This document shows, one piece after another, positions 9,357 to 17,233 of a DNA stretch of 64,000 nt. The notes beneath the pieces are model-generated. The model saw only the letters and a program-made list of their open reading frames with translations. It searched no databases and had not been told where the DNA came from. How positions within the stretch are numbered: position 1 is the first letter of the stretch; each line of letters starts with the position of its first letter. This stretch comes from Streptacidiphilus sp. PB12-B1b (GTDB lineage: Bacteria > Actinomycetota > Actinomycetes > Streptomycetales > Streptomycetaceae), in the NCBI RefSeq assembly GCF_014084125.1, contig NZ_CP048405.1:5518001-5582000 (forward strand). The letters are read 5' to 3'. The position numbers were made by a program, and so were the translations under genes.

Positions 9357-10246
9357 CGGACGGCATCGCGGCGGTCGTCGCCAAGCTGGCCAAAGTCCCG
9401 GACCGGGTGCGCACCTTCGGCATCGACGAAGCGGCCGCCCGGACCGACTACCAGATCGCCCCTGACCTGCTGGACCGGCTTCGCGGGGCAGGCCTGCCGT
9501 ACCGCACGGCCGCGGGCTCGCCGACGTTCGACGGGAACGATCTGATCAATGTGGCACTGCACCTCGACTTCGGATCACGACCGCGCAAGGTGCTCGGCTG
9601 GTGGGCCCGAGAACTGGAGCGGAGCTACGGAGACGTCCACACCTACGAAGTGGAGTACTTCGCCGGCTGCCCCGACCCTCGTCGGTGCCGAGGCTGCCGG
9701 TTCAGCCTGCTACGGCCCGACCAGCCCCGGCTCCAGGTGGACCTCGCGCCCGCGGGCCCCGCCGTCCTGTACCGCCACCGGTTCCCGCTGGCCAGGTCCT
9801 GGCCGGACCTCCCCGACACCCTGGTCGAGCTCATCGACGACTTCAGCGGGATCGAGTACCTGCAGCTTCCTGACCCGCTCTGCTGGGACACGGAGTTCGT
9901 CCGCCGCTACGGCATCGGTGACTGCGCCGCCTACGGGAAGATCCTGGTGAGCGAGGGACGTGCCCGCGGCCTGACGACCAGGTTCTGTTTCGGGAGGTCC
10001 CTCACCCCGCCCTTCTCCGCAGCTCACTACTGGCCGGAGTTTTTGATCTCGGGGGTCTGGGTTCCGCTGGACTCGCTCCTCGTCGGCGCGCTCACCGACT
10101 GGGGCGTGCTCAGCCCCGAGCGTTGGGGCCGGACCTCGTCGCTGGGCGCCATCATGGCCCGGCTGGCCAATCGGCCCAGGCCCCTGGCCATGCACAACGG
10201 CTCGCTCCTTCCCGTCCAAGTGCGCGTCCACCACGGTGCTTCCTGA
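9353..10246 (+). CDS. Transglutaminase-fold protein
   Basis: A 297-residue protein with the papain-like transglutaminase triad: C191 (GIGDCAAYGK), H225 (SAAHYWPEF) and D240 (VPLDSLL). Upstream there is a Cys-rich segment, FAGCPDPRRCRGCRF (C-x5-C-x2-C), that could bind a metal. Relatives act as acyltransferases, amide-forming enzymes or peptidases. Being last in an operon with a carrier protein, it may move the finished aminoacyl unit from the carrier to an amine or hydroxyl acceptor; that is inference from position. The start ATG 9353 overlaps the reductase stop (ATGA). I do not recognise a characterised orthologue. Confidence 0.7.
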   Translation: MTDGIAAVVAKLAKVPDRVRTFGIDEAAARTDYQIAPDLLDRLRGAGLPYRTAAGSPTFDGNDLINVALHLDFGSRPRKVLGWWARELERSYGDVHTYEVEYFAGCPDPRRCRGCRFSLLRPDQPRLQVDLAPAGPAVLYRHRFPLARSWPDLPDTLVELIDDFSGIEYLQLPDPLCWDTEFVRRYGIGDCAAYGKILVSEGRARGLTTRFCFGRSLTPPFSAAHYWPEFLISGVWVPLDSLLVGALTDWGVLSPERWGRTSSLGAIMARLANRPRPLAMHNGSLLPVQVRVHHGAS

Positions 10247-10271
10247 AGGCCGTCCGGCGCACACCGGTCCC

Positions 10272-10315
10272 CGGGCGGATCGTACCGGGAGGGCCCCGGG
10301 GGCACCGTCCGCCCG
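10272..10315 (+). terminator. Probable terminator after the carrier-protein operon
   Basis: Arms CGGGCGGA (10272-10279) and TCCGCCCG (10308-10315) pair perfectly, and the loop contains a second small GC stem. It lies 26 bases after the stop of the transglutaminase-fold gene. Confidence 0.5.
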
Positions 10316-10506
10316 AGGCTCGGCGCATGGACAGCAGCGCCGGGGCGGCCGTGCCGACGAGGACCCACTCCGCGCTGGGGCCGCCGGTGAAGTGGCAGGC
10401 GTTCACCGCCGTGACGATCCGGCCGTCCTGGTCGCGGGGCCGCAGCGGCCATGGCGTGGTTGTCGCCCCGGCAGAGTATGGCCGCGACCTGCGCCGCAGC
10501 CTGGAT

Positions 10507-10611
10507 CAGTTCATGCCGCTGAGCAATGAGCCCCCGGTGAAGACCGCCAGACCGGTCAGGAACATCCGGTGCCTGCCGTAGAGGTCCGACAGGCGTCCCG
10601 CGGTGCGCTGG
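10507..10611 (-). pseudogene. MFS drug transporter relic (DHA2-like fragment)
   Basis: About 35 codons on the minus strand read GRLSDLYGRHRMFLTGLAVF followed by TGGSLLSG, which is the conserved loop 2-3 region of EmrB/QacA-type major facilitator exporters. A stop follows at once and nothing before or after continues the transporter. This is a short decayed fragment with no expected function. The bases between 10316 and 10506 show no recognisable gene. Confidence 0.55.
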
Positions 10612-10897
10612 TTCGACATCGAACCCTGCTACGTCTTCCCCACCCTCAACGCCCACGAAGGGGAACACTCTGGTCCTGTATGCCATCCGCTACGACCGGT
10701 TGGCAGACGGTGTGGACCTCAACGGCCACGGCAGTCCGTGGCGGTGGACCATCGACCTGACCACCGGTACGGTCCGTGAGGAGCAAGTCGACGACCGCCA
10801 GGCCGAGTTCCCGCGCATCGACGACCGTCTGGCCGGTCTGCGCATCCGCCGCGTCCCCGCCGGCTTCCACGGCAACTGGCTCCCCGACCAGGACTGA
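10603..10897 (+). pseudogene. Carotenoid oxygenase (RPE65/lignostilbene dioxygenase) relic
   Basis: Two short frames together resemble an internal piece of the carotenoid cleavage oxygenase family. The first reads RWFDIEPCYVFPTLNAHEG; after a frameshift near 10670 the second reads LVLYAIRYDRLADG and then WRWTIDLTTGTVREEQVDDR. The iron-binding histidines of the remaining blades and both termini are missing. It overlaps the transporter relic on the other strand, so both are remnants of rearranged DNA. From here to 11305 no intact gene is visible. Confidence 0.6.
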
Positions 10898-11305
10898 GAG
10901 TCCCCGCGCCGCAACGAACCGCTCGGCCCGGCGTGCTCCGTTCAGGATGACTGCGCCTTCTTGTCGAGGAGAACTGGAGCGGGCGCGGAAGCAGCCGCTT
11001 AGGCCCCAAGGATCCTGTCCACGATCGGACGAAGACTCTTGGGGCCCTCGTGTCGTCAGGACAGCGGATGGAGAACGGATCTGTCCCGGACAGCCCCGAC
11101 CACGCTTGGCCGCGTGTTCGGCTGTCACCTTGCGACGGCGACGGATCCAGGTGCACCCATCCTGGGGCGCTGCCCTGCGGAACGAGACCGCACACGGGTC
11201 ATGCGACGGGATTCCCGCTGCTCCCGCGCGGCGCCGCGTGAGCCTGACGGAATCCCATTGCTGCACGGTGTGTCCACTTAAGATGTGCGGATCGGGAGGG
11301 CACCC

Positions 11306-11626
11306 ATGGCGGAGACGGTTGCGGGGCGCGCGGCCAGGACGCTGCGCTCCGGGCAACTTGTCGACCTGTTCGGAAGCGGACGCGGCAACTTCCTGGCACC
11401 GGCAGGGACGCCGTACGCCAAGCGCGCGATTCCGCCGAGCAACCTCGAGGCACACGACGCCGCGTACCCGGTCAGCTACCATCTCCACCGCGTCATCACA
11501 CCGTTTACCGTCGAGGCCGGCCCGATCAGGCCCTGGTTCGGCCAGCCCGGTCTGGGGCTCCAGTACATGACGAGCACCAGGATTCCGGATCTGGTCGCCT
11601 CCAAGCTTTTGCAGACGTTGAACTGA
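11306..11626 (+). CDS. TNT-domain NAD glycohydrolase toxin, short form or C-terminal fragment
   Basis: A 106-residue product that is essentially one TNT (tuberculosis necrotizing toxin) domain: LFGSGRGNFLAPAGTPYAKR, PPSNL, YHLHRVITPFTVEAGPI and PWFGQPGLGLQY. TNT domains hydrolyse NAD+ and normally sit at the C terminus of long secreted polymorphic toxins; the Gln-rich FGQPG segment belongs to the active-site region. Here no delivery domains precede it. The ATG at 11306 has GGGAGG at good spacing, so a short cytoplasmic version could be translated, but a truncated relic is equally possible. The following gene looks like its immunity partner. Confidence 0.65.
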   Translation: MAETVAGRAARTLRSGQLVDLFGSGRGNFLAPAGTPYAKRAIPPSNLEAHDAAYPVSYHLHRVITPFTVEAGPIRPWFGQPGLGLQYMTSTRIPDLVASKLLQTLN

Positions 11627-11667
11627 CCTGTGGTCAAGAACCCGGAGGGCAGCGGGAGGGACGATCC

Positions 11668-12093
11668 GTGAACAGGGAACAGCTCGTCGACAGGCTTCGC
11701 CGAGCAGGTGTTCCCGAGGCGCTCTACGAAATCCCCGGCGTCCATGAGGTCGCCATCCAACTGGACCCCTACTACTTCCTGCGCCACGAGAGGGACGGCT
11801 GGCTGGTGGGCTTGCGCCAACGCTCCCAGGACAGCCTGATGGGACGTTTCACCACCGAGGCCGAGGCCTGCGAGTACCTGCACGACACGATCACGCGCTT
11901 GCCTCCGCCCGCTCCCGGCGCCCCGAGCGCATCAGCAGACTCCTCGCCCACAGCGACGGGATCCGACGCCAGGCGTGGGACGACTTCGAGCGGGCTTCGC
12001 CACCGCAGCCTGACGATCACTGGGCGGGAAGTGCCGAGCCGCACACGGACGACCCGTCGGGCTCGTAAAGTCATCGCTGCAGCTCAGCGGTAG
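11668..12093 (+). CDS. Probable TNT immunity protein, frame disturbed at the 3' end
   Basis: This gene starts 41 bases after the TNT gene, with a GGGAGGGAC ribosome site. Residues 1-75 (MNREQLVDRLRRAGVPEALY, then YYFLRHERDGWLVGLRQR and FTTEAEACEYLHDTI) resemble small proteins found beside TNT toxins in Streptomyces. After about base 11910 the annotated frame becomes unlike coding sequence. A different frame of the same DNA reads ERISRLLAHSDGIRRQAWDD and FERASPPQPDDHWAGSAEP and stops at 12068, which looks like a natural C terminus. A single-base frameshift is therefore likely. The immunity function is inferred from position. Confidence 0.55.
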   Translation: MNREQLVDRLRRAGVPEALYEIPGVHEVAIQLDPYYFLRHERDGWLVGLRQRSQDSLMGRFTTEAEACEYLHDTITRLPPPAPGAPSASADSSPTATGSDARRGTTSSGLRHRSLTITGREVPSRTRTTRRARKVIAAAQR

Positions 12094-12254
12094 TGACCGT
12101 GGCTCCGATCGAAGACCAGGGCATCCTCCACAAGTACCAACATGCCGCCTGGCCAGCCTGGATGAGGTATACGGCAAGGACACCATGATGAGTCGTATCC
12201 TGCACCCGACGCAGCCGGGCACGGGGCCGGGCCGGGGAGCAGGAGGAGAACGCC

Positions 12255-12731
12255 GTGGATCCCACGCTTGCGCGGGTGGCCGCCGCCCTGGCCGAGCAGG
12301 GGGCGGCCGGTTCGATCGTGGAGCTGCCGCACCCCGCGCCGACGGCCGATGCCGCAGCCGAACAGTTGGGGTGCGAGGTGGGCGCGGTTGCGAACAGCGT
12401 CGTCTTCGCGGTCGACGGCAGCGCGCTGCTGGTGCTGACGAGCGGTGGCCACCGGGTCGACACCCGGCGCCTGGCCACGCTGCTGGGCGTGGCCAGGCGC
12501 CGTATCCGTCCTGCGGACCACGACTTCGTCGGGCTGGCCACGGGCCAGCAGGTGGGCGGTATCGCTCCGGTCGGGCATCCGCAGCGCATCCGCACCCTGG
12601 TGGACGTCCGGCTGAAGCGGCATCAGCAGCTCTGGGCCGGCGCAGGACTCCGGCACGCGGTCTTCGCCACCAGTTTCGCGGAACTGGTCCGGCTCACCGA
12701 CGGCGAGCCCGTGGACGTCGGCGAGCAGTAG
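12255..12731 (+). CDS. YbaK/EbsC-family aminoacyl-tRNA deacylase
   Basis: A 158-residue protein of the YbaK/ProX family, which hydrolyse mischarged tRNAs such as Cys- or Ala-tRNA(Pro). Family signatures include AEQLGCEVGAVANSVVFAVD, VLTSGGHRVDTRRLA, TGQQVGGIAPVGHP and the C-terminal VFATSFAELVRLT. It starts at GTG 12255 after AGGAGGAGAA. The length is full for the family. It is a housekeeping-type editing protein with no evident link to the clusters on either side, and it converges on the saccharopine dehydrogenase-like gene. Confidence 0.88.
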   Translation: MDPTLARVAAALAEQGAAGSIVELPHPAPTADAAAEQLGCEVGAVANSVVFAVDGSALLVLTSGGHRVDTRRLATLLGVARRRIRPADHDFVGLATGQQVGGIAPVGHPQRIRTLVDVRLKRHQQLWAGAGLRHAVFATSFAELVRLTDGEPVDVGEQ

Positions 12732-12754
12732 AGGGGTAGAGGGGTAGAGGGGTA
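12731..12754. repeat. Three tandem 8-base units
   Basis: The unit GAGGGGTA occurs three times in a row, beginning at the last base of the deacylase stop codon, in the 42-base gap between two convergent genes. No function is evident. Confidence 0.7.
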
Positions 12755-12773
12755 GAAGGTCGGAGGCTGAGGC

Positions 12774-13937
12774 TCAGTCAGTCCGGAGCGTGTACCCGAT
12801 GCCCTCGTCGCGCAGCTGTCGGAGCCAGTCCTCGGCCTGATCGACGTTGCCGACCGCCCGGTTGAGGCCCGCGGGCAGGCGGCCCGCGAGCAGTTCGCGC
12901 ACGCCCAGGGCGAGCGGCTTGGACACACAGCGGGCCATCGCGCTCTCCTCCTGGTCGCCCTGCTGATCCAGCAGGTAGCGGCCGGACCAGCGCCCCGCCG
13001 ATCCGGCGTCCACGTCCAGCGAGACGGCCAGGACGACCCGGTCGCGCTCGCCCGCACCCATCGGATACTTCGCCGCGAGCTCCAGAGCCAGGGCGCGGAT
13101 GCGCTCGTCGTCCCCGCTGCGGACGGTCTCGAAGACGGGTTCCCAGGCGCGGCTCCAGCCCGAGAGGCGCAGCGTGCCGCGGACGAAGGTGCGCGCCGTC
13201 CAGGCCTCGGGCAGCTGGTACTGGGCGATGAAGGGGACGCTGTCCCGGTTCGGGTAGACCTCGAAGGTCTCGTCGCCGAGGAGCTGGGGCTTGACCGCCT
13301 CCCAGGGGTGCACAGCGGTCCTGGCGACGCCGTCCTCGACATAGCGGGCGGGGGCGCGCAGCGCGTTCAGAACGCCGGTCGGCGCCCAGCTGAACCGGTA
13401 GGTGAAGGCGTCGGGCGTCGCGGGCACGCCGCCGCAGTACGAGGTGAACACCACCTCGGCGGCCTTCCGCGGGTCGACAGCCGCGGTGGCCCGCGCCAGC
13501 AGGCTGTGGGCGAAGAGGTGATCGATCCCCGGGTCCAGCCCGGCCTCGGTGAGGACGACGACGCCGGCCGGGCGGGCCTCCTGGGCCAGTGCCGACAACT
13601 CCTCCGAGGCGTAGCTGGAGCAGGCGAAGTGCGTGCGGCGGTCGATGCAGTCCCGGAGCAGCGCGGCGTGCTCGGTGGCGGGCAGCATGGAGACGACGAC
13701 GTCGCCCTCCTTGACGTCGTCGGCGAGTGCCTCGCGGGTGTACGCGCGGGGAGTGGCCGCCGTGGAGAGTCCCAGGCGGGCCAGGCTCTCGGCGGCGCGT
13801 TCCTCGGTGCGGTGCCAGAGCAGGACCTGGTCTGCCGCGCGGCAGAGCCCGGTGAGGCCGCTTCCGGTCGAGAGTCCCGCTCCCACCCAGTGCACGGTCC
13901 CGCTCGCGGCCAGGGCCCCGTACTGCGTGTCAGACAT
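12774..13937 (-). CDS. Saccharopine dehydrogenase family (glutamate-forming, Lys9-like)
   Basis: About 387 residues. WVGAGLSTGSGLTGLC is the Rossmann nucleotide loop; later VVVSMLPATEHAALLRDCID, LTEAGLDPGIDHLFAHSLL and SYCGGVPATPDAFTYRFSW match saccharopine reductase/dehydrogenase, which interconverts saccharopine with aminoadipate semialdehyde plus glutamate. Start 13937 is preferred because the upstream AAGGGA is better spaced for it than for ATG 13943. The gene overlaps the preceding Lys1-like gene by 8 bases. As the last gene of the long minus-strand operon it would, with its neighbour, convert lysine to the semialdehyde, which cyclises to piperideine-6-carboxylate. Confidence 0.85.
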   Translation of the reverse strand: MSDTQYGALAASGTVHWVGAGLSTGSGLTGLCRAADQVLLWHRTEERAAESLARLGLSTAATPRAYTREALADDVKEGDVVVSMLPATEHAALLRDCIDRRTHFACSSYASEELSALAQEARPAGVVVLTEAGLDPGIDHLFAHSLLARATAAVDPRKAAEVVFTSYCGGVPATPDAFTYRFSWAPTGVLNALRAPARYVEDGVARTAVHPWEAVKPQLLGDETFEVYPNRDSVPFIAQYQLPEAWTARTFVRGTLRLSGWSRAWEPVFETVRSGDDERIRALALELAAKYPMGAGERDRVVLAVSLDVDAGSAGRWSGRYLLDQQGDQEESAMARCVSKPLALGVRELLAGRLPAGLNRAVGNVDQAEDWLRQLRDEGIGYTLRTD

Positions 13938-15063
13938 GATCATCTGTCCCTTCGTTCGTCACAGTCGTGTCCTGCGCGTCCCTGGGGCCGCCGACGGCCG
14001 TGGGGGCCCGCACCTCCGCGTCGAAGCGGGCGAGGCACCGCCCCCACGGAGTGCCGGGACCGTCGGAGCCGCCGGCGAGGGCCGACAGCTCGGGCACCAG
14101 CGCGGCGGAGAACGCGGTGCTGGCCTCCAGCGGCACGAGGGAGGGCAGGTTGTCGATGGCGATCAGGTCGAGGGCGGGTGCCCCGTCCCGGAGGCGTCTG
14201 ACCGGTGCTTCCCAGTCCGTCGTGCTCCGATAGATCGGCAGCACATTGCAGGGCGAGCCCACGTCGCAGGCGACGTCGCTGACCGTACGCAGCCGACGGC
14301 CCGGGTAGCGGTCCGCGTCGAGGTCCGCGTCGGTCAGGAACGGCTCGACGGGGCGCGTCGAGAGAACCGAGTTCACCAGCAACTCGTGGTCGAGCAGCAG
14401 CCGCCGGTCCAGGGCCCGGGTCTCCGCGAGGTCCCAGCAGGTCGGCGTGACGCCGGCTGCCTCCAGGGCGTCGCAGGCGCCCCGGCCGCACCGCCCGAGT
14501 GCGCCGATGACCAGGGCGTCGAACGGCCGGTCGCCGGGGGCCGGCCGGATCGCGCGGCGCCAGTCCTGCTCCCCTGCCGGCGTCAGTGGCACCGTCAGCC
14601 TGTCGCGGTGGTGCAGCAGGGCCACGACCGCGCCGATGAATCCGGCCCAGTACCCGAAGGCGGTCAGCCTGCGCCCGCTCAGGTCGGTCAGATACTCCAG
14701 GTCGAGCAGGCTGCCGCCGCCCTTGCGAAACCTGTCGAGCAGCGCCTCGGCTCCCGGCTGCCCCTTGTACGCGTGCCCGAAAAAGATATGACGGTGCCTC
14801 AGCTCGCTTGGTTCGTCTGGGAGTTCCTTGAGTCCGAGGATCACGGCGCGCTCCGGCGCCCCGGGCCAGGATCCGCCGGGTTCGATCCCGCACCCCGCCT
14901 GCGCGTAGTCCTCGTCGCGGAAGACCCGCTGCGGGGACTCCTCGACGGTGACCGCGACACCGGCCTGGACCAGGAGCCCGGCGTCCTGCGGCGTCAGTGG
15001 AGTCCGTCGTTCGGTGGCCCGGCTCTCGTGGCGCAGCCACAGCTGGAACGGTTCGGGGCTCAT
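13930..15063 (-). CDS. Saccharopine dehydrogenase, lysine-forming type (Lys1-like)
   Basis: A 377-residue Lys1-type enzyme of the AlaDH/PNT fold. Strong family matches are LRHESRATERRTPLTPQDAG, ILGLKELPDEP, HIFFGHAYKGQPGAEALLDR, GGGSLLDLEYL and GRRLTAFGYWAGFIGA. The enzyme joins lysine and 2-oxoglutarate to saccharopine (NAD-linked, reversible). ATG 15063 has GGAGGCGAACTGC upstream and overlaps the oxidase stop (ATGA). Bacteria usually make lysine by the diaminopimelate route, so a Lys1/Lys9 pair inside a biosynthetic operon is most simply read as a lysine-consuming, precursor-supplying step. Confidence 0.87.
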   Translation of the reverse strand: MSPEPFQLWLRHESRATERRTPLTPQDAGLLVQAGVAVTVEESPQRVFRDEDYAQAGCGIEPGGSWPGAPERAVILGLKELPDEPSELRHRHIFFGHAYKGQPGAEALLDRFRKGGGSLLDLEYLTDLSGRRLTAFGYWAGFIGAVVALLHHRDRLTVPLTPAGEQDWRRAIRPAPGDRPFDALVIGALGRCGRGACDALEAAGVTPTCWDLAETRALDRRLLLDHELLVNSVLSTRPVEPFLTDADLDADRYPGRRLRTVSDVACDVGSPCNVLPIYRSTTDWEAPVRRLRDGAPALDLIAIDNLPSLVPLEASTAFSAALVPELSALAGGSDGPGTPWGRCLARFDAEVRAPTAVGGPRDAQDTTVTNEGTDDHV

Positions 15064-16235
15064 ACGCAGTTCGCCTCCGGTCGTAGGTCGTGCGCGGCGA
15101 AGCGGTCGGCGCGCAATGGGGTTACGTCGACGAAGGGCTCGCGCCCCAGTACAAGATCGCGGACGACCTCTCCCACCGCCGGGCCCTGGAGGAAGCCGTG
15201 GCCGGAGAAGCCGGTGGCATAGAGGAACCGGGAGAGGCCGACAGCCGACCCGATCAGGGCGTTGTGGTCCGGCGTGACCTCGTACAGACCGGCCCAGCCG
15301 CCTGTCGTGCGCCGGTCCAGCAAGCCGGGGGCGCGCCGCTCCATGGCTTGGCAGAGCCCGGGGAGCCACCGCTCGTGCCGCTCGGTGGAGAACCCCGGCG
15401 TCTCGTCGGGGTCCGACATTCCCACCAGCAGTCCCGGGCCCTCGGCATGGAAGTAGAAGCTGGAACTGAAGTCTATCGTCATCGGCAGCGAGGACGGCAG
15501 CCCCGGAATGGCCTCGGTGACCGCGATCTGACGGCGCAGCGGCTCCACCGGCAGCTCGACGCCGACCATCGCCCCCACCGAACGCGACCAGGCGCCGGCC
15601 GCGCAGACGACGGTGTCTGTGGCGATCCGGCCGCGGCTGGTGACCACAGCGCTGATCTCCTCGCCCCGTGTCTCGATGTCGAGGACCTCGCAGTGGCGGG
15701 CCACCGTCGCGCCGTGGCGGCGCGCGCCGACCGCGTAGCCCTGCACGACCGCCTCCGGTGTGCAGTGCCCGTCGTCCGGCGAGAACGCGGCGGCGAGCAG
15801 CCCCTCCGTGACGATCAGGGGGGAGAGCCTCTGCGCCTCGTCCGGATCGATCATCCGGCTGGGCACCCCCAGGGACTGCTGCAGCGCCACCCCTGCCTCG
15901 AAACCGGCCACGTCCTGCGGCTCGGAGAGCAGGAAGAGGTAGCCGACCCGGTGCAGCCCGATCTCGTGGCCCGGTTCGCTGCCGAAGCGCGCGAAGGCTT
16001 CCAGGCTGCGTGCGCCGAGCTGGATGTTGAGCTCGTCGGAGAACTGGGCGCGGACGCCGCCGGCGGCCCGCGAGGTCGAGCCCTCGGCCAGCTCTCCGCG
16101 TTCGACCAGCACAACGTCGCGTACGCCCGCGCGGGCCAGGTGGTAGGCGATGCTCGTCCCCATCACGCCACCGCCGATGACGACGACAGCGGCGGAGGGC
16201 GGGAGCGCGGACAGCCGGTGGACGGCACCGCTCAT
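15060..16235 (-). CDS. FAD-dependent amino acid oxidase (DAO / sarcosine oxidase-like)
   Basis: A 391-residue flavoprotein. VVVIGGGVMGTSIAYHLARA is the FAD-binding GxGxxG helix, ERGELAEGSTSRAAGGVR the following conserved part, and the C terminus has GLYEVTPDHNALIG and FLYATGFSGHGFLQGPAVGE, characteristic of glycine/sarcosine/D-amino acid oxidases. Such enzymes oxidise secondary or primary amines to imines. Next to two saccharopine dehydrogenases, candidate substrates are saccharopine (as fungal saccharopine oxidases of this fold do) or a pipecolate-type cyclic amine. Start ATG 16235 overlaps the preceding stop. Confidence 0.85.
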   Translation of the reverse strand: MSGAVHRLSALPPSAAVVVIGGGVMGTSIAYHLARAGVRDVVLVERGELAEGSTSRAAGGVRAQFSDELNIQLGARSLEAFARFGSEPGHEIGLHRVGYLFLLSEPQDVAGFEAGVALQQSLGVPSRMIDPDEAQRLSPLIVTEGLLAAAFSPDDGHCTPEAVVQGYAVGARRHGATVARHCEVLDIETRGEEISAVVTSRGRIATDTVVCAAGAWSRSVGAMVGVELPVEPLRRQIAVTEAIPGLPSSLPMTIDFSSSFYFHAEGPGLLVGMSDPDETPGFSTERHERWLPGLCQAMERRAPGLLDRRTTGGWAGLYEVTPDHNALIGSAVGLSRFLYATGFSGHGFLQGPAVGEVVRDLVLGREPFVDVTPLRADRFAAHDLRPEANCV

Positions 16236-17233
16236 GGTAGGAACTCCTCTGCGTCCGGTGCTTCCGGGGCCTCCGCCTCGGCGGCGGCGACCACGGTCCA
16301 GGCGGCGGCCGCGTCCTGGATGCCCAGGCCCACGCTGTTGTAGAAGACGATCTCCTCGGGACCGCGCCGGGCGGGGCAGCGGCCGGTGAGCACTCCGCCC
16401 AGCGGCGTGAGCCCGGCGACCGTCAGGCGTCCCGCACGCAGGGCGTCGACCACCGGGCCCGCGTGCGTCGAGGCGGTCTCCACGTCGTCGACGACCACTG
16501 CTGCCGCGCGGTCCAGTACCTGCGCGTCGACCTCGCTGCGGCAGGGCTCGAACGAGCCGATGCTCACCACCGTTGCGCCAGGGGCCAGCCAGGCCCCGCG
16601 CACGACCGGGGTCGGACTCAGGGTGCAGGCCACGACGATCGGGATCCCGGACACGGCGTCCTCGGGCGTCCCGACGGCGGTGACCGGCACGCCGAGCTCG
16701 GCCGTCAGAGTCCTTGCCGCGCGCGTGCGGTGGGCCGGGGTGGGGCTCCAGATCCTGATCCCCCGCAGGCCCCGCACCCGCGCGACGGCATGCGTATGGG
16801 CGAGCGCCTGCCGACCCGAGCCCAGGATGCCGAGCTCGTCGGCGTCGGCTCGGGCGAGCAGGTCGATCGCCACCGCGCTCGCGGCGGCCGTACGCAGGGT
16901 GGTGACCGCGTCCCCGTCCATGACCGCCACGAGCCGGCCGGTCTCCGGGGCGAACAGGGTGATCACCGCCGAGACGGTGGGGAGGCCGAGCACGGCGTTG
17001 CCGGGGTTGACGCTGCCGACCTTGGCCACCAGCCCGCTCGTTGCGGAGAGTCGGGAGAGGTACGCGAACACGACACTGTCGTCGAGCCCGCTGCTGTGCA
17101 TGATCTTGCCCGGCAGCTCCCCCGTACCCTGGTCCAGGGCTCGGAACGCCCGCCGCTGGGAGTCGATGGCGGCGTCCACGCCGAGCAGTCGTTCGACCTG
17201 GCGCCCGGACAGGTACCGGGGAACGGATCTCAT
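16232..17233 (-). CDS. Ornithine cyclodeaminase / mu-crystallin family (ketimine reductase-like)
   Basis: A 333-residue protein of the OCD/CRYM family. Matches include KVGSVNPGNAVLGLPTVSAV, ETGRLVAVMDGDAVTTLRTA, the NAD(P) motif LGILGSGRQALAHTHAV, and VVSIGSFEPCRSEVDAQVLD. Members deaminate and cyclise ornithine or lysine (to proline or pipecolate) or reduce cyclic ketimines. Given the saccharopine-type genes downstream, formation or reduction of a piperideine carboxylate is the favoured role; direct lysine cyclodeamination is the alternative. ATG 17233 follows GGAGG and overlaps the exporter stop (ATGA). Confidence 0.85.
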   Translation of the reverse strand: MRSVPRYLSGRQVERLLGVDAAIDSQRRAFRALDQGTGELPGKIMHSSGLDDSVVFAYLSRLSATSGLVAKVGSVNPGNAVLGLPTVSAVITLFAPETGRLVAVMDGDAVTTLRTAAASAVAIDLLARADADELGILGSGRQALAHTHAVARVRGLRGIRIWSPTPAHRTRAARTLTAELGVPVTAVGTPEDAVSGIPIVVACTLSPTPVVRGAWLAPGATVVSIGSFEPCRSEVDAQVLDRAAAVVVDDVETASTHAGPVVDALRAGRLTVAGLTPLGGVLTGRCPARRGPEEIVFYNSVGLGIQDAAAAWTVVAAAEAEAPEAPDAEEFLP

